Part shown: one piece after another, positions 44,128 through 55,554 of the stretch | Layout: each line of letters starts with the position of its first letter | How positions within the stretch are numbered: the stretch's first letter is position 1 | Assembly: GCA_009760855.2 (NCBI GenBank) | Contig: WPIO01000108.1 | Coordinates: forward strand, 972,001 to 1,036,000 | Length of the DNA stretch: 64,000 bases | Direction of reading: 5' to 3' | Source of the DNA: Cristatella mucedo | Taxonomy: Eukaryota; Bryozoa; Phylactolaemata; Cristatellidae | Notes under the pieces: model-generated | What the model was told of the DNA's origin: nothing | The model's input: only the letters and a program-made list of their open reading frames with translations | The model's database searches: none | Made by a program: the position numbers and the translations under genes

Positions 44128-44505
44128 TGGAGGCTCGTTCCTTGGTGGACTCGCTGTTCGTTCCTCGGTGGACTCGCTATTCGTTCCTCGGTGGACTCGC
44201 TGTTCGTTCCTCGGTGGACTCGCAGTTCCTTCCTTGGTGGACTCGCTGTTCCTTCCTCGGCTGACTGGCTGTTCGTTCCTCGGCGACCCAGAGTTCATTC
44301 CTCGGTGGACTCGCTGTTCGTTCCTCGGTGGACTCACTGCTCGTTCCTCATTGGACTCGCTGTTCATTCCTCTTTGGACTCGCTGTTCGTTTCTCGGTGG
44401 ACTTGCTGTTTTTTCCTCAGCGGACGACTGTTCGTTCCTCAGTGGACTCGCTGTTCATTCCTCGGTGGACTGGTTGTTCATTCCTCCTTGGACTTGCTGT
44501 CAATA
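44128..44505. repeat. 23-bp minisatellite, about 16 units
   Basis: Head-to-tail units of 'cgctgttcgttcctcggtgg' plus 'act', 23 bp, with substitutions in most units. Because 23 is not a multiple of three and the unit lacks stops, all three plus frames and a minus frame stay open and give a 23-residue repeat (SLFVPRWTRCSFLGG). No start signal or homology supports a protein. Confidence 0.92.
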
Positions 44506-45784
44506 GCCACGGGGTTCTTCCTTCGGATTTCTCCTAGTGGATATGACTTCTCTGTGCCTTTGCCGACCTGTTAACCAGCAAATTATATTATTACTATTTC
44601 TGCCCCAGGCTGCATCTTACGCCTGCTGCATGGCCATCGCACTTGAAATCCTTAGTCCGGCTTAGCTCATTTACATTTGACCTCGATGACAATAAGACGC
44701 TCGCTGTCGTGGACGCGCTCTCCGGCCTCTAGCCAAAAGCCTCGCGCTCGACCAACGACATAGACTTGCTCAGCAAGCCCACCCGCATTGTAGGGCCTCC
44801 ATTGATGGCCGCCGGGAAAATCTAATTTCTCTCTTTTCCCTGGTTCTTCCTCTCCGTGCATAGTGCAGTTAGAATTGCGATTTCTTCTCCTCCTGCCTTC
44901 GAGAGGTGCCGCTGCCTGCTCGCTCAGCAGCTCACCGTCGGTCGCTTGATGCTTGCAACTTCCGCTGACACCTGGGACTTCTGCTTAAGGCTACTACGTT
45001 GTCATACGTCACAACATTTTTGGGGGAGGAGCCAAGTCTGCAGACTCTCATGGAGGAGAATCTGTCTCTACTTGTTGGCTCCTTTTTTGGTCCATCCGAC
45101 CAATCAAAACCCCGGAGCTCGTCACGTACACCCCGCGGCCAAAATAGTAATTGTTGACGTGAATATGCTTGACTTATATTGAGGCGTTCAGAGCATCTCT
45201 TTGAGTATGGGATGCTTATGCATTGCAACCAAGGCTTCAGCCTATTCTACATACAAGACCTCGTGCGTCTGCTTATCAAATCCACCAACAAACCCGTAAC
45301 GGCGCACGTTACTTAGTGCTGCTCACTTTCCCGATGAGGCTTTTTTAAATGCTTATCTACCTTTTGTCTACATTCCACTCATACTACTCTACAATGACGT
45401 ATGCAGCAACGGACTCAACTTCGGTGGGTGGTGCCCTGGCGTCTTACCGATGGTGCCCTGGTGTCTTACCTTAGCATCTACCGGAAAAATCCTCTTTCAT
45501 ACCAAACTACCAGATTAAAGCACGGGCTGTGGTCGGGACTAAGTCGGCCTTCGAATCTGCCGTGTAAACGTCCTAACTTGGGGGAAATTGGGCGTCGGTC
45601 TGGAGGAAAGTCTGCCGTGAAAACGCAGCTTTACACCTGGAGCTTCCCCTTCAGCTCCTGGACTTCCCCTTACATCTGGGACTTCCACTGACACCTGGGA
45701 CTTCCACTCGCTCTTCTCGGCCTAGACAAGGACGGACGCACTTGACAAGCTCGCTGTGCGTTGGTTCAGTTGATAAACCGACGC

Positions 45785-45990
45785 ACCGCAAGCGGGTGGC
45801 ACAATGCTTGGCCTGGTGGGGAGTAGATCTGAGAGATAGGCTGGAGCCGAAGAATGAAGTGGCCTACAAGTGAGCGACAAAACTGTGAAGTCGATCCGTT
45901 CCTTGACTGGTAGCCAGTGCAGGTCTGCAAGAAGTGGTGTGACGTGGCAACTTCGACGTTCACGACAGACAAGCCTAGCTGCAGTGCTTG
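45785..45990 (-). mobile_element. LINE family A internal fragment
   Basis: The minus strand matches the C-terminal coding region ('gactggtagccagtgcaggt', 'gataggctggagccgaagaa') as in 21480-21640. Frames are broken. No tail or 5' part is present. Confidence 0.7.
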
Positions 45991-46029
45991 TACTTATACA
46001 CCGGACGGCCTTACGCGTCCGATAAACCT

Positions 46030-46380
46030 AACACCGGCAAGGGCACATTACTGTCAGCCTATGTGTGTGACCGTCAGCCAATCAATTAAAGCAACCACCA
46101 GCCGATTGATATTTTTAATTTGTGTGACCGTCAGCTACTCAGTTAAAGCAGCAGTCAGCCTATCAACGCGCGCGGCCGTCAGCCAATCAATTAAAGCAAC
46201 CGCCAGCCAATTAATGTGCATTACCGTCAGACAATCAACTAAAGCACCCGTCAGCCTACCATTGAGCATGACCTTCAGCTAATCAAATAAAGCAACCGTC
46301 GGCCAATTAATGTGCATTACAGTGAGTCAATCAATCGCGGTAGTAGTCAACCTATCATTGTGCTTGACCGTCAGGGGCAA
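46030..46380. repeat. ~50-bp minisatellite with repeated CCAAT
   Basis: About seven units of 'gaccgtcagccaatcaatta' followed by 'aagcaaccgtcagcc'. Exact CCAAT occurs at 46078, 46183, 46207 and 46303, with decayed versions in other units. Gene 1 intron 2 has two units at 16035-16080. Confidence 0.8.
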
Positions 46381-46594
46381 GCTTAAATATATTGTCATCA
46401 CACAACCGGAAGCTGTGGAATTGTGTCGCTAAAATGTCTCCCGAGTATCTCGTCTACAAGATCGTATACACTCAAGCATTAGTAACACCGCGAAAGCAAA
46501 TGTAATGTAATGCACCTATAATGTAGTGTTATATAATGCACCTGTAAGTAACATAATGCAATGCACCAGCCTTTTAACGACCAGCCGCCCTGAC

Positions 46595-46690
46595 ATGGAC
46601 CTCGGGTATGGTGCTCGCCTTTAAAGACCGAGGTCGTTGGCTCGACTCCGGTCACAAACGGAAAGCAAATGGATAAAAATTAGAATAAAT
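46595..46690 (+). repeat. tRNA-derived SINE (family 2), degenerate
   Basis: 'ggtatggtgctcgcctttaa', then 'gaccgaggtcgttggctcga' with a B-box-like core, then AT-rich sequence. It resembles 28678-28760. The tail of the family is not recognisable. Confidence 0.4.
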
Positions 46691-46724
46691 AAATATATAT
46701 ATATATATATACATAATAATATTT

Positions 46725-46800
46725 TATAGACCTCTTTAAGAACTTAATTTCTATTCAAGCGCTTCACATATGCCACGGAATTCGAACCCACAATCTCGGT
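46725..46800 (-). repeat. tRNA-derived SINE (family 2) 3' part
   Basis: The minus strand shows a B-box-like 'gggttcgaattccg' and a tail resembling 'gcgcttgaatagaaatta', which runs into TA-rich DNA. Confidence 0.45.
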
Positions 46801-47375
46801 CATCGAATACATTCTTGCTGAACTCGGTCGTGGCAAAAAAGGAACAACTGGGTCAAACCAGCGAGGCAATTTCACATTTGTCCTTTACTCAGTCGTGAAC
46901 CTAGCTTCAGATCGCTCCTGAAGAGGGCTGAGGTTTTGAGGGATGAAGGAGTCGTGACCTTCCCCGGGGTGAAGGGCCGACGCCGTGACCTTTCCCGGGG
47001 CAGCTAAGGGCAATGGGCCGCATGCCCTCGGGATGCGCAGGCGTTAGCATGGCGTTAGCTCAGCCACAGCAACTTATCCCGTTCCCTGCGCTCGTGTGCC
47101 CTATAGAAATTAGTGCGTCGCTGAGGAAAGAAATGTTCCCTGATGAAAACATGAGCCGAATCTTAAGATTACGATGAGAGACGCTGCGAGGATGATTGCA
47201 TCAGCAGTCGCCTTCAAACTTGAAGAGTTTTAACAGTCAATTTAGCTAAATTGATCAAAGATAGACAGAGGTCACTATTTTGTGCTCACTTTCAAGGAAG
47301 GAAGTGACAGAAGTTGACGAGTCGCTCGATGGCCGCGCTCCGTTCCCTTAGTTTGCGAGCGAGCGAGCGCTGTAC

Positions 47376-47547
47376 CTTTGAGCGACACTTGCGAGCTGCT
47401 GTCCGCAGACAGAATCAAGCTGGCGTTGCTCACGAGCTGGCAGCTTTGCGCTGCGGCGTAGTAGTTGACAGCGGTGCACCATTTGTTGGCCGCGCAGAGG
47501 CCACAGCAAAGGCCCTACGGAACAGCAGCTTCGAGTTTTGCACATTT
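47376..47547 (-). CDS. Gene 2 exon 2: PAN-A domain with internal TAG
   Basis: A 172-nt exon that starts in phase 0 right after AG (47548-47549) and ends in phase 1 at donor GTACAG (47375 downwards). It reads KCAKLEAAVP, then a TAG at 47515-47517, then GLCCGLCAANKWCTAVNYYA, AAQSCQLVSNASLI and SADSSSQVSLK. In gene 1 the stop position is a Gln codon (CAG), so one C-to-T change explains it. Everything after it is intact, including the PAN cysteines, which suggests a recent change, a polymorphism or a sequence error. Confidence 0.65.
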
Positions 47548-47730
47548 CTAGCGGTCGAGAATGCACGCTCTAATGCGGCTTTCGTGCGTTTTTACGTGCG
47601 CTACGGATACGGGCGATGATAAATCTGCTACTAAAGTGCTTGAAATGACATTTATCGGTTCGCTTAAACTAAATGATTGGAACCTAGATAATATATAAAT
47701 ATCGCGGCCTCGGACGAAATCACGCCCTAC
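47548..47730 (-). other. Gene 2 intron 1
   Basis: A short intron (183 bp) with donor GTAGGG and acceptor CTAG. It matches the two ends of gene 1 intron 1 ('aaagtgcttgaaatgacatt'). Confidence 0.6.
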
Positions 47731-47865
47731 CTGGTTGCGTGACGACACGGTCGTCGTAGATGACGCCGTCTGCGTCGTGGCTCGGAGTGACCCGACGTTG
47801 GCGAACTGCACGAATTCGGTTTGTCCGTCGCTCAAAAGTGTGGCCAGCACTAACAGCGGCCTCAT
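47731..47865 (-). CDS. Gene 2 exon 1: signal peptide
   Basis: Forty-five codons: MRPLLVLATLLSDGQTEFVQ to SSRNQ, ending at CAG|GTAGGG in phase 0 and matching exon 2. The hydrophobic core PLLVLATLL marks a signal peptide. An in-frame ATG further up (47919) would extend it by 18 residues, with polar residues before the core. The start at 47865 is chosen by analogy with gene 1. The exon length equals that of gene 1 exactly. Confidence 0.62.
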
Positions 47866-47880
47866 TGCGTGCAGCTTTTT

Positions 47881-47888
47881 ACTTCCTG
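47881..47888 (-). promoter_or_regulatory. Conserved CAGGAAGT upstream of gene 2 start
   Basis: The same ETS-like octamer lies at the same 16-nt distance from the ATG as in gene 1. Common descent alone could explain it. Confidence 0.25.
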
Positions 47889-48544
47889 TCGTCCCGATCA
47901 GCGAAGCGATTTTTGTCAAACTTTAGCTGAGCCGTCAAATTTCGTGGTCAAAACGGACGGGCCTAGGCGGAAGTGACGGGTGGCAACGGTCAATGCTGCA
48001 TTCGACAGTATCGATAACTTTACCAGCAAAGAAATAATTGTCTTTGCCACTATAAGTCACCGGTTAGACCTATTATTGATATAAATTACGCTAAATATTT
48101 TTCCACGAGATGTGCACGCGTTTCCTGACGAGTATCTTTCGTTGTCACTTTCGCATTGACAAAATGGAGACTTTGTCGACGCGAACTGGTTTTGAAGTGA
48201 TACCGACATTTCGGCTCCTGTGTGTCAGGTGCTATCAGGTTCCGTTCATAAGAACATGAATGGTGGCGAGATATTTGAGTACCTGCTGCAAAAGTTGTTT
48301 AATGAGGAGCAAATGAATTGTACTTCTAAAAGGCTGCTCCTTTTTTACTTATGCCATAATGGTCATGTGACTTCAGACACTTATCCAGCTACCAGCAGAC
48401 TTCACCATATGCAGCTAACAATGCAAGCAGTCTTTATTTTGAAAAGAACGTGTTCGGAAAATAGTTGTGAAAGAGTGATAGAAAAGGGCTGCAATATGAG
48501 ATGCCGCCGCAATTGGAATGTGGAGATGTACACTGCGGAGACAT

Positions 48545-48680
48545 GCATTTGCTGTTAGGCCCTTTTGCTCTCTGGCTTAAGACTACCTATCAGAACCACT
48601 CCTCCATCGTACTTAACTCGCTGTTCTGACTCAAATCGTATAGTCCTACCTCGTAAGAACCTTAGGGGATGGTATCTGCC
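48545..48680 (+). mobile_element. LINE family A fragment (diverged)
   Basis: 'taggcccttttgctctctgg' to 'ctacctcgtaagaacctt' aligns with 17905-18060 and 23485-23640. It is the third copy of a fragment already present before the flank was duplicated. Confidence 0.45.
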
Positions 48681-49729
48681 CCTCGTATTGCGAGCCATAG
48701 TGGGGCGAATGTATGTTGACAGTACAATGTTCAATCCTGGTGCTGCCATTGTCGCGAACTCAAGTTCCCGTCTCGTAGCAGTTTCATAATTACTCTCAGT
48801 AGACCTCTGTGCAGCCACGACGCGGGGCGTGGCGGCCTTTGCCCCTCGTATAGCGAGGAAGCGATATGGATCGCGTGTATTCCTACTCGGGGGGGCCCCC
48901 CCCTCTATCACCGACGAAGACTTGCAGGTGCAGCATCAAAGCAAGCAGACTACAACGTCTCGCTTAGCAGTTCTACGCTCAATCGTGGTGCCGTCATTCG
49001 CTAACACTTGAGCACCGGCCAACGAGCAGTCTTATAATTACTCTCAGCAGACTGCTGTGCAGCCACGAATACCAGCGGTGGAGCCATGAGCCAGGCGAGG
49101 GGGCGGGGCGTTTGCCTCTCGCACAGCGGTGGCGGGGGGGGGGGCGGCGACCTGGGCCGCCATTATTCATGCGCCCCTGACCGTCACCGGACGACGAAAT
49201 TTCGTCTCAACTCCAGTCAATGAGCTTGTGACATTGCCTTATAACTGCTCATGAATTGCTATTTTATCTCCTACGGAAAATATCGTAAGGTCTTGATCCT
49301 GCAGATGAAAGCAGTCGCTCCGCAATGTTAAATATTTAATGTGCTAGATAGTTCTTGCTTTTGCGTCATCCATTGACCAGCCTTCTCCTCCACCTATTCT
49401 CTCGAGACTAGCACGCTCACATTTTGTTGTAACCTGTTTGAGCGCTATTGCTGACTCTGAAAGCCGTAGGTTGAGCATCACCTCGACCCCTAATACAAGC
49501 TAGGTGCGTTAGTAAGTTATTCCGTCACTGACGTCACGGGAAGCGACCTGGGTCGCGTGCATTCCTACGCCCCTGGCCGTCACTGATGATGGTATTATGC
49601 TTATAAATTTCCATGACTATCTATTTCCATTCATTTTCATCTATTTACATGCTATTTTTGCTAGATTTCAGTGAATTATTACTAGACTTTGTATTAAAAG
49701 CAAGCATATTAGTTAACACGTGCCCGATT

Positions 49730-51260
49730 ACGAGCCTGAAGTAAGCCGAAGCGAAAAGATAAACCGGCTCTCGCAAGCACGGACTTGCAAGAGAGACTAG
49801 GGACGAAGCAGAGGAACGAATAGTTGGCGAATCAATTTTTTCCTGCCATACTTGATGGGCTGAAACCCGGCCGATTCATAATTCTCATGAGGTCAGGACT
49901 TTGCTCTTCGGAAATTTGCTTAGTTTTGGTCAAGATCGCTACAAAATGTGCTAAAGCTTAGAAACATATTTTTCTGAATTTCAATTTCCAGCACAACGAG
50001 CAGCTGCGGCAGCAGTGAAATACTCGATATGTCAATGCTTCCTAATATTTACGTACTTAAGATTTCTTTTTGAGATTTCTATATCAAAAAGGTGATGGAG
50101 AAGTAACCAGTGCGATGAAACGTGCCTGTTTGTGTCGCACGGAATAAAGCTGATGATAACGGCTACTGCCACTGTCCTTTCGTGGCCGCCGCTTACTGCT
50201 CTCTCCACGAGTGCCGAACATCCAGAACACCGTGCGTACGTTAGTCGCCTCTTCCACGACGCTGTCTCGCGTGTTTTTAGCTGGGCAACTTCTGTTAGTA
50301 CCATGTGGCGCTCGGCAGACTAAACTAGGGTGATTCACTGCCTTCCTCGGCCACTTAACTGTCTATCGCCTTCCTGATAAAGGTTCAGGCTGCTTGATTG
50401 TATGCTCGAGAGGCAAATACTTAGAGTGGACGCTTCCTAATTTATTTTGTATGACCGCGAGTCCTCTACACTTTCGCTGAAGTCAATTTCTTGCTTAAAG
50501 CATACCCTCTAGAGCAGAAACTGTAATTCGCCACTACCCGATATCCCGTTCTTGCTTTGGTGGCAACACAGTTATACACAAGAGGGGGGTAGGCGTAGTG
50601 GCTGTGAGGGATCAATAGGCAGACAAGTGGACCCACTAAGGCAGGGACAAATTTTAAATGAAAAATGTGAGCTTAGTTTTTCGATGCATAATCGCATCCT
50701 TCTAATATATCGGCTAGTCGCACAAAGATCGCTCATACAGGCACCGCAGTACAGCGTCACTTACCAGCGCTATTTCGAAGGATCTTTTGGCGAACTAACG
50801 CTGGGCAAACTGATTGGTGATTCAGCACTTATATACCGTCTGTTATGCACGCAGTGACTATTTGCCGCTTACAATATTTGTACAGGACGAGTTGGACCTA
50901 TTTCTGAAGGATACATGTAAGTACTCCAGCAAATAAAACCTTGTCAACTCAATGAGATCATGAATGCAATACAAAATCTTTAAAAGTTGGCAAACACGAA
51001 TCCTGCCGCGCTATGTTTGTGTAGCTAAAACTATGCCCGTCTTAATCGATATCACTCGCATTCTGAGGCTAATGATGCTGTTCTGTGCCTCACATTTGCT
51101 GATGCTTCGCATTCGTTTTCGTGCGCATCCAGCTTCGATTGTAGAGCTGGTGCCTAAGCTTAACGCCGGTTTCTCAACCCGTGGATCACCAAGACAGCCT
51201 AAATGAGCGTACGGCACATTTATGACGAGATAACGAACCGACTGCCGTAAAACTGTCTAG
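49730..51260. repeat. Flank block D, copy 3
   Basis: Diverged copy with 'ttcataattctcatgaggtc' at about 49875, the conserved open frame at 50132-50323, and 'gatcatgaatgcaatacaaa' at about 50954. Confidence 0.65.
50132..50323 (+). other. Conserved short open frame in block D (copy 3)
   Basis: The frame reads SAEHPEHRAYVSRLFHDAVS then SVSTMWRSAD and stop. It aligns with the frames at 20646-20894 and 27475-27678 although the DNA is clearly diverged. Function is unknown. Confidence 0.3.
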
Positions 51261-51989
51261 AATCGCTGTAAATTTCTAGTCGTACAGAGATGGTACGGTA
51301 GTGGTGAGCGTGTTCAAAAAAAATGATGGATAAGAAAGGAGGTGAAACTGCTAGTTAATTTCCTCACGCAGTCACTGCTGAAAATGGACAATTTAACGCG
51401 TTGAACTCGCAGGCTGGACTACGCACTTACAAGTTCAGAGGGCAGACGTGGCTTGAGCTCGGTGCAGCGCGACCTGCTTTCACAGTCGCCCCGGGTGCTT
51501 CTTTCCGTTGCTTTCGCATTTCCGGGCACTTTCCGGGCACTTCCGCTTCTTTCCGTCGCTTTCGCGTGAACCGGCTGAGTTGGCGTATGGTAAAGCTGCC
51601 ACGTTCGTGTACAGTCATTTCTGCATGTGCTCTATTTTATGCGGTTTCGTTGAAAGTCTGCGAACTAATGCTAGACTTTGCATTCGAAGCGAGTGAGTAA
51701 AATGTTTAGTTGCGCACCAAATAGGAACCTGGAGTTCATGGAACTTGCAAGAAAAAACTTGCCCTGTCAGCCGCGACTACGCTGTCGCCAGCAACGACGA
51801 GCGGGAGATGATGAACCAAAGGCGCGGCTAATTAGCGAATCAACTTGTCCTGCCACGCTTGATGAGCTGAAATCTACTAGATTCATAATTTGTATAAGGT
51901 CATAATGCCACAAGGTCAGAGCATTGCTCTTCGTCAGTTCGCTTACTCTTGGTCAAGCTCGACCGCGAAAGTCGCAGAATGAATAAATT

Positions 51990-52007
51990 AATTGTATGTA
52001 TATATGT

Positions 52008-52071
<64 letters not shown>

Positions 52072-52072
52072 A
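51990..52072. repeat. (TA)n microsatellite
   Basis: A long TA run with a few GTA interruptions. Tyr/Ile open frames across it are artefacts. Confidence 0.95.
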
Positions 52073-52829
52073 GTAATCGGATGGGCTGCAATAGACGCCT
52101 CACGCTGCCATTCACAGAAGCTCAGCAGGTAGTTTTTCTGCATTCCAAAGTTCAGCAGGACGACGAGCAGCAGCATCAGCGTTCAAATACTCGATATTTC
52201 AATGCTTCCTAATAATTAAACACTTAAGAATTCAATATTAAGGGGTGAGGTTTGAGTGACCCAGGCAATAAGAGGCGCATGTTTGTGTTGTGTTGCCAGT
52301 AATAAAGCTGTAAAGATGGCTATTGACGCTGTCGTTCCATGGCCGCTGCTACGTGCTGTTTTTAGCTGAGTAATGCCAGACATCCGGGACATCGTGCCGA
52401 CGTCACTCACCTTTTCTACACCGCTGTCTCGCGCGTTGTTATCGGGGTCAACGCTGTTAATACCGGGTGGCGCTCGGCTGCCCAGCCAGATTAAGGTGCT
52501 GCAGTACACCCCTGACCATCTACCCAACTGTCTATGGGGTCTCTCATTAAATTTCGAGCGCCTCAATAGTGTCCGCTAGAGGCGGTCATTCAGAGAGAAC
52601 GCTTCCTAATTCATTTCGTGCGACAGCGAGTCTTCTCGCTTTTCGCTGAAATTCCGGTTTTAAGCAAGCGCTCTAGAGCACAAATTGTAATGCACCGCTA
52701 CCCGATATCGCACTCTTGGTGAGATTGCAACACGGTAATACAAAAGCAGACTCGTTTAGTTATTATGAGAGGTAAATAAGCAAACACGTGGACAAAGCAA
52801 GGTACTAACGAATTTTTGTTACAATTCAA

Positions 52830-53960
52830 AAAAATCATCCGAGGTACATCTGAAATATGGGGCACCTCAGTTATTTGTGCCTGGTTCCGTTATTTTCATA
52901 GTTTGTACTCTCCCTTTTGCCGATATGATTGCCAAGCACAATCTAAGCTTTCACTTGTATGCAGACGACACTCACTTGTTCTTTGCTTTGATTCCTCCCA
53001 GCCCTCCATCATTTTGAATTCTCTATTGATGACATCCCCATATGGATGGCCGCAAACTTTCTTAAATTAAATCATCATAAAACCAACTTACCAGTAATAG
53101 GCGAACCAAGTGCGATTCAGACTTTAGAAAGGCTGACGCTAAAAATCGGCTCTGCCAGCATATTTCCTGTTAAATCTGCACAAAATGTAGGTGTCACGTT
53201 CTAAAGTTACCCTTCATTAGACGACCACATCAACTCCACAGTGTAACATTGCTAAAATTGGGGCTTGTTGAGAAAGGAATACCATATCTAAATTGATCCA
53301 TGCATTTGCGACGTTTCGTCTTGACTTCTGCCGCTCACTGCTTGCTGATCTACAAGTGCCTATTCACTCGGGGGGACTTACAGTTGTTGCAAATCTGTGC
53401 AGCTAGGCTTGTCTGTCATGACAGCTACAGTTGCCACATCACACCACTTCTCCCAGGCCTGCTTGGCTCTCAGTCAAGCAACACATAGACTTCAAGCTTT
53501 TGTCACTCACTTTTAGGTCCCTTCATTCTTTTGCTCTAGCCTATCTATAGGATCCATTCCTCCACAAGCATCTTGCCACACGTTTTTTGGAATCAAACTG
53601 TTTATCCATACCTCGTACGAACCTCAAATTCTTCGGAGACCGTGTCTTTAGTTCACATTCCCCCAGAGTCTGGAACTCACTCCCGACTCCCTTCATGCTA
53701 TCTCCTGACTTGCCTATATTTACAAAGGAACTAAAGGTGTGTCTATTTATCACAGAATTTAGTGGCTCCTCGTAATTCCTCCTTCACGTGCTAATTATTT
53801 CTGACATTGTTGCAATCTGCCACTAACCAAACTTGTTATATCTGTTGTTTATTGTGCATGCTACCACTAGCCATTCGATCGTGTTTCCTATACAGCAAAT
53901 GTAAAGCACCTAGAAAGAGATTTATTTCTCTGAGGATGCTTTATCAAATGTATAATAATA
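52830..53960 (+). mobile_element. LINE family A, 3' half with intact YADD
   Basis: A plus-strand element starting within the reverse transcriptase. NLSFHLYADDTHLFFAL at about 52941-52990 keeps the catalytic pair. It continues with ANFLKLNHHKTN and LTLKIGSASIFP, then the C-terminal part (53300-53775) with LGDRVFSSHSPRVWNSLP-like sequence and DLPIFTKELKVCLFI, then 3' UTR and an AATAATAAT tail. It is 5'-truncated with several frameshifts. It splits block D copy 4. Confidence 0.8.
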
Positions 53961-54005
53961 ATAATTATAATAATTCACTTGATAAAGCGACCGCAGGTAA
54001 CTCAT
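53961..54005 (-). mobile_element. LINE family A tail, opposite orientation
   Basis: 'aattcacttgataaagcgac' directly follows the tail of the preceding LINE, giving two LINE ends joined tail to tail. Confidence 0.6.
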
Positions 54006-54644
54006 TATTACTATTATTAGAACGCATTATTATTTATATTAAAGGTAAGCTTAGCTTCAGCGATTCCTTACGGCATCCTTCCAACAGTGACTAATCGCTC
54101 AGAGATCGCTCGCACAGGCTCTATAGTGAAACATCACTCACCACCAGCACTATTTTATCAAGTTATCTCCGGGCAAACTAAAGCTGGGGAAACTGATTGC
54201 TGATTAAGCGCTTTCATACCACCTCTGATAAATGCAACGACTATTTGGCACTTAAGAGATTTGTACCGGATGTGTTAGACCTGCCATTGAAGGATCCGTT
54301 TAAGTACTTCAGTCAATAAAATCCGGTCAATTCAGCGAGATAATGAATGCATTACGAAATCTCAATCTGTTGGCAAACTGGAATCTTATGGCGCTGTTTT
54401 TCTAGCTAAGAATATGCCCGTCGCAATCGATATCTGTCGCGTTCTGCTGCTGACGCAATTGACGTTCGTTTTCGCACAGTGCTTAGCCAGCTAGAGCTGG
54501 TGCCTAAACTTTCACGACTCATCGATCACCAAGACAGCCTAAATGAGCGTAGGACGCATTTACAACGACTTAACGAACCAATTTTCCTAAAACTCTAAGA
54601 TTACTGAGCAAGGGACAGGTGAGCAGGTCGAAAATACTACACCG

Positions 54645-54800
54645 CTAGTTTGGCGCAGTGGTTAATTTGCTCAACTCTCGACCGAGGTCACGGCGAATGT
54701 AGCTTCGATGGAAAAGCCCGCGGGCTCGAGCCCGCGGCATACGCGAAGCACCTGAACGGAGATTAAGTTATCTTAGGATGCTGTACATACAGGAATTGTA
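54645..54800 (+). repeat. tRNA-derived SINE (family 2)
   Basis: A clear tRNA-like head: 'tttggcgcagtggttaattt' (A box), and 'gcgggctcgagcccgcggc', a B box inside a 19-bp palindromic stretch. It continues 'cgaagcacctgaacggagat' and 'taagttatcttaggatgctg', and ends beside a TA/TG microsatellite. Confidence 0.75.
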
Positions 54801-54811
54801 TTCACTATATG

Positions 54812-54831
54812 TATATATATGTGTGTGTGTG

Positions 54832-54891
<60 letters not shown>

Positions 54892-54948
54892 TGTGTGCGT
54901 GTGCGCTCGTGTGCGCTCGTGTGCGTGTGCGCGTGTGTGCGTGTGTGA
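54812..54948. repeat. (TG)n microsatellite
   Basis: TG repeat with CG interruptions, directly after the SINE tail. Cys/Val and His/Thr open frames here are artefacts. Confidence 0.97.
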
Positions 54949-55019
54949 TAGCGACGCAGCTACCGAACGAGGCTAAGTGCGTCTTGTACTCACCGCCGCA
55001 AAGCCCAAAACGGTGGGAT

Positions 55020-55270
55020 TCTTCGTTTAATCTAATAAAAAATAGAGCGGTGCCAGAAGCATTTGCTTTTTGTCGCTTTGTGAGGCCACAGGCGAAGATA
55101 CATTGCATCAAGCTAAAGTAGTTCGTAGAGAACAGCACTATTTGGGTTATTTTGTATATCGTTTTCGCTTAATCCGAGGCATATTTTCGAGTCATGATAA
55201 CGATACACTTAAATTTAATTAGCTCCAACGTTTAGATAAAATGAGCACGAAACGCTTCCCATCGCAACGC
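55020..55270. repeat. Intergenic repeat shared with 29890-30170
   Basis: It aligns with 29900-30150 over about 250 bp ('aacgatacacttaaatttaa', 'gagcacgaaacgcttc'). No coding content is seen. Confidence 0.5.
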
Positions 55271-55554
55271 CGCTCGGGTGTCCCTTGGCTGACCTTGAAC
55301 TTGTCTGCTTTCTGTTCCCGCACGTTTTCCGTGTTTAGTAGTGCTTCGCCTACGATCGTATGCATAGCCCAACTGAGTATGCCAGTATGGAGTTCTAGCA
55401 CCGTACGCGTACCTGGAACTTGAAAGCGCTGTATTTGCCGAATGAGTTAAATGCAAATTTAAGGACAGTTTTTTAGGTACTCTGAGAAACCTCAAGCTCA
55501 CTCAGTCGCGAGAGTGAGAGCCCAAACTCAAAACAAATTATCAGATCTCGTTTT

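Larger units (their letters stand above)
40800..47375 (-). other. Gene 2 intron 2
   Basis: A 6.6-kb intron, three times that of gene 1. It holds a LINE family B copy (41285-43150), a LINE tail (43955-44040), a 23-bp minisatellite (44128-44505), sequence homologous to gene 1 intron 2 (44640-45200), a LINE family A piece (45785-45990), a CCAAT-bearing minisatellite (46030-46380), and SINE pieces near 46595-46800. 43150-43950 and 46800-47280 show nothing I recognise. Confidence 0.6.
34163..47865 (-). other. Gene 2: secreted PAN x3 + C-type lectin gene (whole span)
   Basis: Six minus-strand exons: 47865-47731 (signal peptide), 47547-47376 (PAN-A), 40799-40509 (PAN-B), 39793-39527 (PAN-C), 36762-36562 and 34401-34163 (CTLD). 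Their lengths (135, 172, 291, 267, 201 and 239) sum to 1,305 nt, so the frame runs from start to the terminal TAA with all splice phases matching, except for a single in-frame TAG in PAN-A (47515-47517). It could be a recent pseudogene, a null allele, or a gene that skips exon 2, although skipping that 172-nt exon would shift the frame. The predicted role is as for gene 1. Confidence 0.7.
51740..54620. repeat. Flank block D, copy 4, split by a LINE
   Basis: Block D sequence at 51740-52815 and 54050-54620, separated by LINE pieces (52830-54005). The plus frame at about 52370-52495 contains RHPGHRADVTHLF and AVSRVVIGVNAV followed by GWRSAAQPD, matching the other copies. Confidence 0.6.

Noticed and set aside
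54773-55138. Open frames over the TG repeat (Cys/Val and His/Thr runs)
   Set aside because: Pure microsatellite translation.
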